From Sneathiella sp. (GTDB taxonomy: Bacteria > Pseudomonadota > Alphaproteobacteria > Sneathiellales > Sneathiellaceae): a stretch of DNA of 64,000 nucleotides. The notes below the pieces were generated by a model. It made no database searches and had not been told where the DNA came from. It worked only from the letters and a program-made list of their open reading frames with translations. Below, piece by piece: positions 34,687-43,913 of the stretch (the first letter of the stretch is position 1; the number at the start of each line of letters is the position of its first letter). The DNA lies in NCBI RefSeq assembly GCF_002694385.1, contig NZ_NZMB01000005.1, positions 174,938 to 238,937 of the forward strand. The letters are read 5' to 3'. The position numbers were made by a program, and so were the translations under genes.

Positions 34687-35522
34687 GGGCGGCGTTCGCA
34701 CATCCGATAGATCATGGCAAGAGAAAATGGTTGATGTATCTTGCCCTGTCGGTCTGTGCGAACGCCATTCTCCTGTCCATGGTCCAGCTCAATCCAAATG
34801 TGGACCAGATACTGGAGATGCCGGTTATCAAGGTTAACCTGATGTCGATGGCCCGACCGGCCCCGAAGGCGCCGCCGCAGATTGTGAAGGCGGAGGCCGC
34901 GCCGCAGGCGGCGACGCCCGCATATATTACGCCGGTTGAAACAGCTGCGGTCGCGCCGAGAAAAATGACGACCATTGCCGAAAAGGTAATGAAGCCCGAG
35001 CCCGAGCCGGTGGTCATGGCAAATGTGAAGCCCGCGCCGAAACCTGCTGTTCGCCCGGTGAAGCCGCTCGCCGTTCCGCCGAAACCAACGCCGGTGCCGC
35101 AGCCCATAGAGCAAATAGCGAAAGCCGAGCCGGAGCCTGTTAAGGAGACGGTGGTTCAAAAGACAACAGAGCCGCAGCCGACCGCTGATGTGAAGCAGGT
35201 GGCCTCCGAGCCAGTCGTTGCCGAAAATGCGGGGGAGGATGACTCAACCGTTGTTTATGATGCGCAGTACCGTTCCCAGATCGCGCCAGTCTATCCGCGT
35301 CGTTCGCTGGAGATGGGGCAGCAGGGCATGGTAACGCTGCATGCTGAGGTTTTGCCGAATGGCGATCCGCGTGAACTGAAAATCGCGCAGTCTTCCGGCT
35401 ATCGCTTGCTTGACATGGCCGCGCTTGCCGCCGTCAAAAAATGGAAATTCGAGCCGAGGAATGTTGACGGGAATGCCGTTGTGAGCTGGGTCCGTGTCCC
35501 CGTCAATTTCGTCATCCAATAA
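34680..35522 (+). CDS. tonB: TonB energy-transducing protein
   Basis: A 280-residue TonB. One N-terminal membrane helix (about 19-37) is followed by a long Pro/Lys/Glu-rich spacer (about 55-180) that spans the periplasm. The C-terminal TonB domain (about 195-280) carries A-P-V-Y-P-R-R-S-L-E-M-G-Q-Q-G and W-K-F-E-P. It couples the proton motive force from ExbBD, encoded two genes downstream, to the receptor before it. The start overlaps the receptor stop by seven bases. Confidence 0.93.
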   Translation: MVGAAFAHPIDHGKRKWLMYLALSVCANAILLSMVQLNPNVDQILEMPVIKVNLMSMARPAPKAPPQIVKAEAAPQAATPAYITPVETAAVAPRKMTTIAEKVMKPEPEPVVMANVKPAPKPAVRPVKPLAVPPKPTPVPQPIEQIAKAEPEPVKETVVQKTTEPQPTADVKQVASEPVVAENAGEDDSTVVYDAQYRSQIAPVYPRRSLEMGQQGMVTLHAEVLPNGDPRELKIAQSSGYRLLDMAALAAVKKWKFEPRNVDGNAVVSWVRVPVNFVIQ

Positions 35523-35554
35523 CAACTATCCAATGTAACGGACAGGAAATAGCA

Positions 35555-36646
35555 ATGAATGAATCCACCTCTTTGAAATCATCCCTTTCTCCCGAAGAGA
35601 TCCGGGCGCGATATGAAGCGATCCTGGCTGAAGGAGGAATGCGTGCCCGCAACGCAGCGGAAAAGATCGGCGTCACTGAAGGGGAGCTTCTGGCCGCGCG
35701 GGTGGGGAGTAATATCATTCGTCTGAAAAATGACCCGGAAGCCATTTTGAAAGAAGTTGAAGGCTTGGGCGAAGTGATAGCGCTGACGCGGAACGAGTCT
35801 TGCGTGCATGAGCGCAAGGGCGTTTACCTCAATGCCAGCTTCTTCTCTCATGGGCCGGTCCGGACCGGCATTCTCGTTAATCCCGACATTGATCTTCGTC
35901 TGTTTATGGGCAACTGGAAATTCGCCTTTGCGGAAATGGTGCCGACGGAAAATGGCACCCGCAAAAGCCTGCAATTCTTTGATGCCACAGGCCAGGCGGT
36001 GCACAAGATCTACCTGACCAACCACTCGACGGAGGCCGCCTATGATGATCTGGTTGCAAAGTATCGCGATGCTGAACAAACAGCGGGAATTGAAGTCGCA
36101 GACGCAGCGCCGCCAGCAGAGGACCTCCCGGATTCAGAAATTGACTGGGACGGATTCCGGGCAGCCTGGGAAAACCTCAAGGACACCCACGCCTTCTTCC
36201 CCATGCTCCGCAAATTCAAAGTCGGACGCGTCCAGGCGCTGAGAAAGATCGGCGCGGATTTCGCGGCCGAACTTGATAATACGGCCGCCCGCCGGGTGCT
36301 GGAGCTGGCGCGGGACAAGGAAGCCGAGATCATGGTTTTTGTCGGCAACAAGGGATGTATCCAGATTCATACCGGCCCGGTGAAAAAGCTGGTGGAGATG
36401 GGCGACTGGTACAACGTCCTTGATCCGAAGTTCAACCTTCATCTGAATGAAGCAGGGATCAGCCGCAGCTTTGTCACGCGCAAGCCGACGGCCGACGGTA
36501 TCGTTACGGCGGTTGAAGTTTTCGATGAAAATGACGAAATGATCATGACTTTCTTTGGCAAGCGTAAGCCCGGCGCGCCGGAGAATGAAACATGGCGGGA
36601 GATTGTTGACGCCCTGCCGCAGAAGGAGATGGCGAATGTCGCCTGA
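35555..36646 (+). CDS. hmuS: Haem-degrading/haem-binding cytoplasmic protein HmuS
   Basis: A 363-residue HemS/HmuS/ChuX-family protein with two repeated halves (about 25-180 and 205-350). The second half shows N-K-G-C-I-Q-I-H-T-G-P-V-K-K-L and N-V-L-D-P-K-F-N-L-H-L; the first has the parallel F-S-H-G-P-V and N-P-D-I-D-L-R-L-F. In other bacteria the protein receives haem from HmuTUV and releases iron or passes haem on. AGGAAATAGCA precedes the start. The exbB gene begins inside its last codons. Confidence 0.92.
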   Translation: MNESTSLKSSLSPEEIRARYEAILAEGGMRARNAAEKIGVTEGELLAARVGSNIIRLKNDPEAILKEVEGLGEVIALTRNESCVHERKGVYLNASFFSHGPVRTGILVNPDIDLRLFMGNWKFAFAEMVPTENGTRKSLQFFDATGQAVHKIYLTNHSTEAAYDDLVAKYRDAEQTAGIEVADAAPPAEDLPDSEIDWDGFRAAWENLKDTHAFFPMLRKFKVGRVQALRKIGADFAAELDNTAARRVLELARDKEAEIMVFVGNKGCIQIHTGPVKKLVEMGDWYNVLDPKFNLHLNEAGISRSFVTRKPTADGIVTAVEVFDENDEMIMTFFGKRKPGAPENETWREIVDALPQKEMANVA

Positions 36647-37244
36647 CGTTATGTCAGGGTTGCTTCCCGACTGGTTCACGCAGATGGGGCTGATGGCATG
36701 GCCATTGGCCCTCTGCTCCATTCTGGCGCTGGCCATCGGTTTTGAACGGCTGGTGTTCATGGTGCGGTCGATATCCGGTGCCAAGGAGCGTTACGGCCAG
36801 CTTGCCGGATATCTGAAGGACAATCAGAATCAGCCGAAAGCCGTGCGTGACGAACTGGTTGGCGTTGCATTGAATGATCTGCGCAGGCCTTACTATAATG
36901 GGATCAAGATGCTGCGGCTGATCGGCATGATCAGTCCGATCCTCGGCCTTTTGGGAACGATCCTCGGAATTATCGCCGCGTTCAAGGTGATTGCCGTTCA
37001 GACGGGCCCGGTTTCCCCGGCGCTGATCGCCGACGGGCTGTGGGAGGCGATGCTGACAACAGCGGCCGGGCTGATCATTGCCTTGCCGGCCCTGTTGATG
37101 GCGCATCTGTTCAGCAGCTTCAGTGACCGGCAGCTCGAAGGCTTCTGTCAGGAGCTCAATCGTCTATCACTTACTTTCGAGATCGCCAAAAATGACATCA
37201 AGGCGAATGTTATCGGAATGACGCCCGAGGCGCGCCGCTCATGA
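36636..37244 (+). CDS. exbB: ExbB/MotA/TolQ-type proton channel subunit
   Basis: A 202-residue inner-membrane protein with three helices (about 18-35, 98-120, 137-160). It has the conserved I-G-M-I-S-P-I-L-G-L-L-G-T-I-L-G-I and L-T-T-A-A-G-L-I-I-A-L-P blocks. Start chosen at the ATG with GGAG eight bases upstream; it overlaps the hmuS stop by 11 bases. With ExbD it harvests the proton gradient for TonB. Confidence 0.92.
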   Translation: MSPDVMSGLLPDWFTQMGLMAWPLALCSILALAIGFERLVFMVRSISGAKERYGQLAGYLKDNQNQPKAVRDELVGVALNDLRRPYYNGIKMLRLIGMISPILGLLGTILGIIAAFKVIAVQTGPVSPALIADGLWEAMLTTAAGLIIALPALLMAHLFSSFSDRQLEGFCQELNRLSLTFEIAKNDIKANVIGMTPEARRS

Positions 37245-37672
37245 TCAAGCTCGACCATGATGATCCGCACAGCGGTACGCTGCGCGATCTGGCGCCGGAC
37301 CTCACGCCGATGCTGGACATCCTGTTTATCCTGATCGTCTTTTTCCTGCTGACGGTGGGGACAGTGTTGCGGTCTCTCGACCTGCAGCTCCCCTCGACGG
37401 TGGAGGAGGAGACGGCACAGGTCAACACGCCGAAGCATATCATGCTGGAAATCAGGGAAGGCTCCTATGCCATTGATGGCAGAACATTTTCCAGCTTTGA
37501 AGATTTTAAGGCCGGGCTGCATGATAGTATCACCGCCAAGCCGGGCCATGATGTCATCGTAGCGGGAGATCGTCGGATTTCCATTGAAGAGCTGCTGAAA
37601 GTACTGACCTATCTGCAATCGCAGGGGGTCGATGCCGCAAATATCCTTATGCATAAAGAACAGACACAATGA
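37241..37672 (+). CDS. exbD: ExbD-type biopolymer transport protein
   Basis: A 143-residue protein with one N-terminal membrane helix holding the essential Asp in D-L-T-P-M-L-D-I-L-F-I-L-I-V-F-F (about residues 20-35), followed by a periplasmic domain ending about residue 140. It overlaps exbB by four bases and hmuT by four bases. It completes the local TonB-ExbBD motor of the haem receptor. Confidence 0.93.
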   Translation: MIKLDHDDPHSGTLRDLAPDLTPMLDILFILIVFFLLTVGTVLRSLDLQLPSTVEEETAQVNTPKHIMLEIREGSYAIDGRTFSSFEDFKAGLHDSITAKPGHDVIVAGDRRISIEELLKVLTYLQSQGVDAANILMHKEQTQ

Positions 37673-38505
37673 TCAGAATTCTCTCCGTTGCTTTCCTCCT
37701 ACTCACGGGCGCTGCCCAGGCGGCGGACGCCCCGGCCCGGGTTATTTCCGTGGGCGGCGCGATTACAGAAATTATATACGCTCTTGGCGCTGGTGATCTT
37801 GTTGTTGCCAGCGATACAACAAGCTATTACCCGCCCGAAGCCGCCGAAACCCCGAAAGTCGGGTATATGCGCGCGTTGAGCGCGGAAGGGGTCCTGTCCA
37901 TGAGCCCCGATCTCGTTATCCTTGCCGCTGATGCCGGTCCGCCGCCGGTGATCGAACAGCTGGATACGGCGGGTGTTAATCTTTTGAAAATCGGTCCTGC
38001 CCGCACGATAGAGGATGTCAAATCCCACATCGAAATTGTTGCCAAAGCCCTGCACAGGCAAGCGGAAGGGACTGCGCTGATTGAGCAAATCACTGCACAG
38101 GAAGAAAAGCTGAAAGAACGTATCGCGGGTCAAGGAGAGGCAAAGCGCGTCCTGTTCATTCTTCAACATGGCGGCGGTGCGCCGATGGTGGCGGGAAATC
38201 TGACGTCTGCTGACAGTATTATTAAACTGGCGGGGGCGGTCAATGTCGTGGATGAGTATGACGGGTACAAGCCGTTGTCCCCGGAAAGCGCCATCAGCCT
38301 CGCCCCGGATGTCATTCTGGCAACCGATCAGGGAGTGCAGCAGGCAGGGGGGGAGGCATCCTTCCTGTCGGCGCCCGGCATTGCGCTTACCCCGGCAGGC
38401 AAGAACGGCCAGCTTATCGCGATGGATGCGTTGCTGCTTCTCGGGTTTGGTCCGCGCGCGGTTGATGCGGCGTTGGAGCTGAACGACCGATTGAACACGC
38501 AATGA
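37669..38505 (+). CDS. hmuT: Haem ABC transporter periplasmic binding protein
   Basis: A 278-residue protein. The signal peptide spans about residues 1-18 (ends A-A-Q-A). The helical-backbone binding fold shows V-G-G-A-I-T-E-I-I-Y-A-L-G near residue 28, Y-Y-P-P-E-A, and V-G-Y-M-R-A-L-S-A-E-G near residue 64, all typical of HmuT. It passes haem to HmuUV. Overlaps exbD and hmuU genes by four bases each. Confidence 0.92.
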   Translation: MIRILSVAFLLLTGAAQAADAPARVISVGGAITEIIYALGAGDLVVASDTTSYYPPEAAETPKVGYMRALSAEGVLSMSPDLVILAADAGPPPVIEQLDTAGVNLLKIGPARTIEDVKSHIEIVAKALHRQAEGTALIEQITAQEEKLKERIAGQGEAKRVLFILQHGGGAPMVAGNLTSADSIIKLAGAVNVVDEYDGYKPLSPESAISLAPDVILATDQGVQQAGGEASFLSAPGIALTPAGKNGQLIAMDALLLLGFGPRAVDAALELNDRLNTQ

Positions 38506-39545
38506 CGGTTATTCGAAAATCTGTTTCCGTGCCGGTATTTCGCAGGCGTGTGAATATACCGGCCTTGTTTTTATTGGCGGTTCTTTTGGTTATGGCTGCC
38601 TTGACGGCCGCGTCCATTGGCGCCGTTTCCATTCCGCTTGGCGATATCCTCAGCTTCAATTTGTCAGAACAACAGCAGGCGGTGCTGTCTTCCATCCGGT
38701 TTCCGCGCGTTCTGCTGGCGGTGATCGTCGGCGCATCGCTCGCCATTTCCGGTTCTGCCATGCAGGGGCTGTTTCGCAACCCGCTGGCCGACCCTGGCTT
38801 GATCGGAATTGCCGCGAGTGCGGCACTTGCCGTTGCCATTGTTATTGTCCTGGCCGGTCCTATCTCCGGATTCTTCGGTTTATATGGTCTCAGCTTTGCC
38901 GCATTTGCCGGGGCGCTGATCGCCTGTTTTCTGATTTTCCGGCTGGCCCGCCTGACCGGCGGTTTTTCGGTCACCTATATGCTGCTGACCGGGATTGCCA
39001 TTAATGCGCTGGCCGGGGCAGGGGTTGGTGTTCTCACCTTCCTGAGCGATGACCAGCAGCTCCGCACCCTGACATTCTGGACCATGGGCAGCCTCGGCGG
39101 GGCGCTTTGGCCATCCGTAATTGTTGTTTCCACCATTGTCGTTCCGGCGAGCATCATCCTGATCCGCAACGCGCGGGAATTGAATGTCCTGCTGCTGGGG
39201 GAGAATGAGGCGAAGTATCTCGGGGTCGATGCGGAACGGCTGAAGCGGACCATTGTCATCTGTACGGCGCTGTCGGTGGGCGCGGCCATTTCGGTGAGCG
39301 GGATCATCGGCTTTGTCGGGCTGGTGGTGCCGCATCTGATCCGTCTGACGCTGGGGCCGGATCATCGGTTGCTGATTCCGGCATCGGCCCTGCTCGGCGC
39401 CATATTGCTGCTGCTGGCGGATACGCTGGCCCGCACCGTCGTTGCTCCGGCAGAGATGCCCGTCGGCGTCCTGACCAGCCTGATTGGCGGGCCGTTTTTC
39501 CTCTGGCTCCTGATCAAGCAATATTCGGGGAGGTTCGGTCTGTGA
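38502..39545 (+). CDS. hmuU: Haem ABC transporter permease
   Basis: A 347-residue FecCD/BtuC-type permease with about ten membrane helices. Family blocks are R-F-P-R-V-L-L-A-V-I-V-G-A-S-L-A-I-S-G, M-Q-G-L-F-R-N-P-L-A-D-P, and V-S-G-I-I-G-F-V-G-L-V-V-P-H-L-I-R. It overlaps the next gene by four bases, so HmuTUV translation is coupled. Confidence 0.94.
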   Translation: MTVIRKSVSVPVFRRRVNIPALFLLAVLLVMAALTAASIGAVSIPLGDILSFNLSEQQQAVLSSIRFPRVLLAVIVGASLAISGSAMQGLFRNPLADPGLIGIAASAALAVAIVIVLAGPISGFFGLYGLSFAAFAGALIACFLIFRLARLTGGFSVTYMLLTGIAINALAGAGVGVLTFLSDDQQLRTLTFWTMGSLGGALWPSVIVVSTIVVPASIILIRNARELNVLLLGENEAKYLGVDAERLKRTIVICTALSVGAAISVSGIIGFVGLVVPHLIRLTLGPDHRLLIPASALLGAILLLLADTLARTVVAPAEMPVGVLTSLIGGPFFLWLLIKQYSGRFGL

Positions 39546-40306
39546 TTGACGCGGAAAATATCACTTACGTCATCGGCGGAAAACATATCCTGGCGAATGT
39601 GCATGCCTCATTCGAGGCGGGCAGGATCACGACCATTCTGGGTCCCAACGGGGCGGGGAAATCCACCCTTCTCAAATGCCTGACAGGGGCCATCAACCCG
39701 ACGGAAGGCCGTGTGTTGATCGACGGGCGGGACCTTGGCGAGTATACGCTGGATGAGCTGGCGCGCTGCCGCGCCGTGCTGTCGCAGGCGACGCCGATCA
39801 GCTTTCCCTTTACCGCCCATGAAATTGTCGCGATGGGCCGTAATCCCTATTCGAATAACGAGAGTGTCGCGCGCAATTCTCATATTGCTGATGAGGCGCT
39901 CAAACTGGTGGACGCCTGGCATCTCAGGGATCGTTCCTTTCCCACCCTGTCCGGCGGGGAGCAGCAGCGGATCCAGTTTGCGCGGGTCATCACGCAAATC
40001 TGGGAGACGGATGGCGCCAGCCTGCTGCTGGATGAGCCGACCTCTGCCCTTGATCTGAAACATCAGCATCAGCTTCTTGACCTTGTGCGTGATCTTTGCA
40101 CGGCGCGGCGACTGACGGTAATTATTGTCATGCATGATCTCAATCTCGCCTATCACTGCACCGACAATTGCTATTTCATCAGGGAAGGCCGCATTGAGGG
40201 AGGCGGGGCCAGCCGCGATTTGCTGACGCCCAAGAAAATTGCGGAAATCTTCGACCTGCCCGAGAAGTATGCCGCCCAGAGGTTTGGCGTATCCCTGCCG
40301 GGCTGA
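39542..40306 (+). CDS. hmuV: Haem ABC transporter ATP-binding protein
   Basis: A 254-residue ATPase with Walker A G-P-N-G-A-G-K-S-T (about residues 35-43), signature L-S-G-G-E-Q-Q-R (about 137), Walker B L-L-L-D-E-P-T-S-A-L-D and switch His in M-H-D-L-N. It powers haem import through HmuU. It is the last gene of the haem operon; no clear terminator follows in the 100-base gap. Confidence 0.94.
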   Translation: MIDAENITYVIGGKHILANVHASFEAGRITTILGPNGAGKSTLLKCLTGAINPTEGRVLIDGRDLGEYTLDELARCRAVLSQATPISFPFTAHEIVAMGRNPYSNNESVARNSHIADEALKLVDAWHLRDRSFPTLSGGEQQRIQFARVITQIWETDGASLLLDEPTSALDLKHQHQLLDLVRDLCTARRLTVIIVMHDLNLAYHCTDNCYFIREGRIEGGGASRDLLTPKKIAEIFDLPEKYAAQRFGVSLPG

Positions 40307-40408
40307 GATCCATCAAATGCCAGGCGTTCCTGCTGCCGATATGAAATTGTTGCGATAGCCCAATGATGGATTAAGATGTTCTCGTCTTATCTTTACCAGG
40401 GCGGGGCG

Positions 40409-41677
40409 ATGAGCAAACAATCTGACAACCGGATGGACGGCCCGGATATCGTCGTAATCGGTGCGGGCATTATCGGGATCACGGCAGCGATTGAACTGCT
40501 CTCGCGCGGCGCGCGGGTGACGGTGATGGACCGCACTGGTGTTGCAGCCGGTGCCTCGCAGGGAAATGCGGGCGCCTTCGCCTTTTCCGATGCCTCGCCT
40601 CTCGCTTCTCCCGGGATCATACGCAAGGCGCCGAAGTGGTTGTTTGACCCTCTCGGCCCGCTTTCCATTCCATTGCCTTACGCCGTCAGGATCGCCCCCT
40701 GGATGTATCGTTTCTGGAGAGCGAGCCGTGCGGATCAGGTGGCGCGAGGAACAGAGGCATTGACTGCTCTCATGCGGGTTTCGCGCGATCATCTGGAAAA
40801 TTTTATGGAACGGACGGGCACCCGGCATATGCTCCACCATCACGGCAATCTGCAGCTTTATGAAGACAAGGCCGCATTCAAGGCCGTTCTCCCCCTTTGG
40901 CAGCGACGGGCGGAACATGGCGTTGACTATACGGCACTTGAAAGCGTTGATGCCATCAAAGAGGCGCAAGCGGGCATTCATCCGCGCTTTTCCCGCGCGA
41001 TCCTGACGCCTGCGTGGCTCGGTATCTCTGATCCGAAGGATTATACCATGGCACTCGGACGGTATTTCGAGGGGGCAGGGGGGCGGATCGAGATTTCAGG
41101 TGTGAAGGCCCTTGAGGTTGCAGGGGACCGGGTATCCCTGCTGCGCGATGATGGCATGCGACGGGAAGCTGATCATATCGTGGTGGCCGCCGGGGCCTGG
41201 TCGCATTATCTGGCCCGCACACTTGGCGACCATATCCCACTGGAGACGGAGCGCGGTTACAATACGACGCTGCCCATTGGGGCTTTCGATCTGAAACGGC
41301 AGCTTTCCTTTGAGGAGCATGGATTTATCGTCTCACCGCTGACAACCGGAATTCGCGTCGGCGGGGCGGTGGAGCTTGGCGGGCTTAAACTGCCACCCAA
41401 TTATTCCCGTGCGGATGCCATGTTACGCAAGGCCAAGATGTTCCTTCCCAAGCTTAAAATTGCCAATGGCCGACAATGGATGGGGTTTCGTCCCTCGCTT
41501 CCTGATTCGGTGCCTGTTATCGGCCCCGCTACGCAGTCGAGCCGTGTCACCTATGCCTTCGGCCATGGTCATCTTGGCCTGACCCAATCTGCTGGGACGG
41601 CGAAGCTGGTGGCGCAGCATGTGATGGGAGAGACGCCGGAGGTTGACCTTTTCCCTTACCGGGCGCAACGCTTCTAG
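40409..41677 (+). CDS. FAD-dependent D-amino-acid/D-hydroxyproline dehydrogenase (DadA-like)
   Basis: A 422-residue DAO-family flavoprotein. Its FAD-binding V-V-I-G-A-G-I-I-G-I-T-A-A is near residue 14-26, and T-E-R-G-Y and G-F-R-P-S-L-P-D-S-V-P-V-I-G are conserved late blocks. Enzymes of this type oxidise cis-4-hydroxy-D-proline made by the epimerase encoded next door. The start after GGGCGGGG is uncertain; an in-frame ATG 11 codons upstream is possible. Function is inferred from family and neighbours. Confidence 0.85.
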   Translation: MSKQSDNRMDGPDIVVIGAGIIGITAAIELLSRGARVTVMDRTGVAAGASQGNAGAFAFSDASPLASPGIIRKAPKWLFDPLGPLSIPLPYAVRIAPWMYRFWRASRADQVARGTEALTALMRVSRDHLENFMERTGTRHMLHHHGNLQLYEDKAAFKAVLPLWQRRAEHGVDYTALESVDAIKEAQAGIHPRFSRAILTPAWLGISDPKDYTMALGRYFEGAGGRIEISGVKALEVAGDRVSLLRDDGMRREADHIVVAAGAWSHYLARTLGDHIPLETERGYNTTLPIGAFDLKRQLSFEEHGFIVSPLTTGIRVGGAVELGGLKLPPNYSRADAMLRKAKMFLPKLKIANGRQWMGFRPSLPDSVPVIGPATQSSRVTYAFGHGHLGLTQSAGTAKLVAQHVMGETPEVDLFPYRAQRF

Positions 41678-41687
41678 GAGACCCGGT

Positions 41688-42689
41688 ATGGCGCGCCATG
41701 AATTTCATTGTATTGACGGGCATACGGCCGGAAACCCGGTGCGGGTGGTGACCTGCGGCGGCCCTGATCTCAACGGGGCGACGATGCTGGAAAAGCGGGC
41801 GTATTTTCTCGCCCATTTTGATTGGGTCCGTACCGGCCTGATGTTTGAACCGCGCGGTCATGACCAGATGTCTGGCAGTATCCTCTATCCGCCAACACGG
41901 GCCGATTGCGATCTTGGTATCCTGTTTATTGAGACCTCCGGCTGTTTGCCCATGTGCGGGCATGGCACGATCGGCACGGTGACGCTTGCCATTGAAAGCG
42001 GGCAGGTCACCCCGAAGGAGCCGGGACGTCTCCGTCTGGATACGCCTGCCGGGGTGGTAATCGCCGATTATGTTGAGAAAGACGGCTTCGTGACCGAAGT
42101 GCGGATTACCAATGTGCCTTCCTTTCTGCTGGCAAGCGGGCTCAGTGCCTATTGTGAAGGGCTTGGGGAAATCACTGTCGATGTGGCCTATGGCGGGAAT
42201 TTTTATGCGATTATCGAGGCGCAGCAGACTTTCAGCGATATGGATGAGTATGCCGTCCAGGATCTTTTGACATGGAGCCCGCGTCTTCGCACTGCCCTTA
42301 ATGAGAAATATGAATTTACACATCCGGAGCAGCCGGGTATCCGGGGACTGACCCATATCATGTGGACGGGAGCAGCGAAAACGCCCGGGGCGACGGCCCG
42401 CAATGCGGTCTTTTACGGGGACAAGGCCATCGATCGTTCGCCTTGCGGCACAGGCACTTCGGCGCGGATGGCGCAGTGGCAGGCGCGGGGACAGTTTTTA
42501 CCCGGGGATGAGTTTATCCATGAAAGCATTATCGGTTCCTGCTTCACGGGAAAAATCGAATCCATGACAAGGGTTGGCGAAAGGCAGGCAATAGTCCCCT
42601 CCATCGGGGGCGCGGCCTATCTGACCGGATTTAACCGGATTATCATTGACGAACGCGATCCCTTTGCCCATGGTTTTGTTGTGCAATAA
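41688..42689 (+). CDS. 4-hydroxyproline 2-epimerase / proline racemase family
   Basis: A 333-residue proline-racemase-fold enzyme. Both catalytic cysteines are present: L-P-M-C-G-H-G-T (about residue 88) and S-P-C-G-T-G-T-S (about 251). Two Cys residues fit an epimerase or racemase. The related 3-hydroxyproline dehydratases have Thr in place of one. GGAG lies seven bases before the chosen ATG, and an upstream ATG inside the previous gene is rejected. It would convert trans-4-hydroxy-L-proline to the cis-D isomer for the upstream dehydrogenase. Confidence 0.88.
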   Translation: MARHEFHCIDGHTAGNPVRVVTCGGPDLNGATMLEKRAYFLAHFDWVRTGLMFEPRGHDQMSGSILYPPTRADCDLGILFIETSGCLPMCGHGTIGTVTLAIESGQVTPKEPGRLRLDTPAGVVIADYVEKDGFVTEVRITNVPSFLLASGLSAYCEGLGEITVDVAYGGNFYAIIEAQQTFSDMDEYAVQDLLTWSPRLRTALNEKYEFTHPEQPGIRGLTHIMWTGAAKTPGATARNAVFYGDKAIDRSPCGTGTSARMAQWQARGQFLPGDEFIHESIIGSCFTGKIESMTRVGERQAIVPSIGGAAYLTGFNRIIIDERDPFAHGFVVQ

Positions 42690-42697
42690 GGAGTGAT

Positions 42698-43801
42698 ATG
42701 AAAATCACGGCGATAAATGTCTGGCAGGCCGACCTGCCCCTGAAAGAGGGGCGCTATAGCTGGTCCAACGGCAATTATGTCGAGGTTTTTGATAGTACCA
42801 TCGTCGGCATTGAAACGGATGAAGGGCTCTCCGGTTATGCGGAATGCTGTCCGCTCGGCTCGGCCTATCTGCCGTCATTTGCCAAGGGCGTCCGGGCGGG
42901 ATTGCAGGAAATAGCCCCGCATCTGATTGGCGCCAATCCACTGGCCCTTCATGACATCAATCAGCGTATGGATCGCGCCCTGAAGGGGCACCCATATGCC
43001 AAGGCGCCGGTCGATATCGCCTGCTGGGACGTGCTGGGCAAGGCGACGGGACAGCCAGTCTATATGCTTCTGGGCGGGGCGATGCAGAAGGATATCGCCC
43101 TTTACCGCGCCATTTCACAAGAAAGCGCGGAGGAAATGGCGGCGCGTGTCTCCCGATACCGCGCGGAAGGATACCGCAAATTCCAGCTTAAAGTCGGTGG
43201 CGATGCCAATGAGGACATTGACAGGATCATCGCTGCGCGGGAGGTTCTATCGCCTGAAGATATTCTGATTGCCGATGCCAACACGGGCTGGACCCGGCAT
43301 GAGGCAGCGCGGGTTGTGGCCGCAGTCGCGCATCTGGATGTCTATATCGAACAGCCCTGTCCGACATTCGATGAATGCCTGTCGATCCGGCGACGCACCG
43401 CGCGCCCCTTTATTCTGGATGAAACCATCGACGGCACGGAAATGCTGGTCCGTGGCATCAATGAGGATGCGATGGATGTCATCAATCTCAAAATCTCGAA
43501 AGTGGGAGGGCTAACGCGGGCGCGGCTGATGCGCGATCTTTGCGTGGCCTCCGGTATTCCCATGACCATTGAAGATACCTGGGGAGGGGATATTACGACA
43601 GCGGCAATTGCCCATCTTGCGCTTTCCACGCCGGAAGAATTCTGTTTTTCCGCCACGGATTTCAATTCCTATGGCACGAAATCCATCGCCCATGGCGCCC
43701 CGCATCGAGTGGATGGCCGTATGACCGCTTCTGACGCGCCGGGGCTTGGGATCACGCCGGATTTTGACATTCTGGGCGAGCCGTTATTCATCATTTGCTA
43801 G
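42698..43801 (+). CDS. Enolase-superfamily cis-3-hydroxy-L-proline dehydratase
   Basis: A 367-residue mandelate racemase/muconate-lactonising-type enzyme. It has F-Q-L-K-V-G-G (KxK-like base, about residue 165), metal ligands in A-D-A-N-T-G-W, Y-I-E-Q-P-C and L-D-E-T-I-D-G, and the second Lys in [10 protein letters not shown]. The opening [14 protein letters not shown] and the D-T-W-G-G-D-I block strongly resemble the described cis-3-hydroxy-L-proline dehydratase from marine alphaproteobacteria. A hydroxyproline-betaine epimerase is the main alternative. Nine bases after the epimerase gene. Confidence 0.85.
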   Translation: MKITAINVWQADLPLKEGRYSWSNGNYVEVFDSTIVGIETDEGLSGYAECCPLGSAYLPSFAKGVRAGLQEIAPHLIGANPLALHDINQRMDRALKGHPYAKAPVDIACWDVLGKATGQPVYMLLGGAMQKDIALYRAISQESAEEMAARVSRYRAEGYRKFQLKVGGDANEDIDRIIAAREVLSPEDILIADANTGWTRHEAARVVAAVAHLDVYIEQPCPTFDECLSIRRRTARPFILDETIDGTEMLVRGINEDAMDVINLKISKVGGLTRARLMRDLCVASGIPMTIEDTWGGDITTAAIAHLALSTPEEFCFSATDFNSYGTKSIAHGAPHRVDGRMTASDAPGLGITPDFDILGEPLFIIC

Positions 43802-43913
43802 GAGAAGGGGCTTGCGCGGTTCGCGCTTTCCCTGTCAGATAGGGAGAGAGTGCTGTCGGCTATGGCTGGGCAGAATAAACAAGAAAAATCAATGCACATC
43901 GGGATAAAGCAAC

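Noticed and set aside
33307-34701. 464-codon frame antisense to the haem receptor
   Set aside because: The receptor gene is unambiguous (plug, FRAP and NPNL motifs); the antisense frame is rich in Ile/Arg/Gly without any family pattern.
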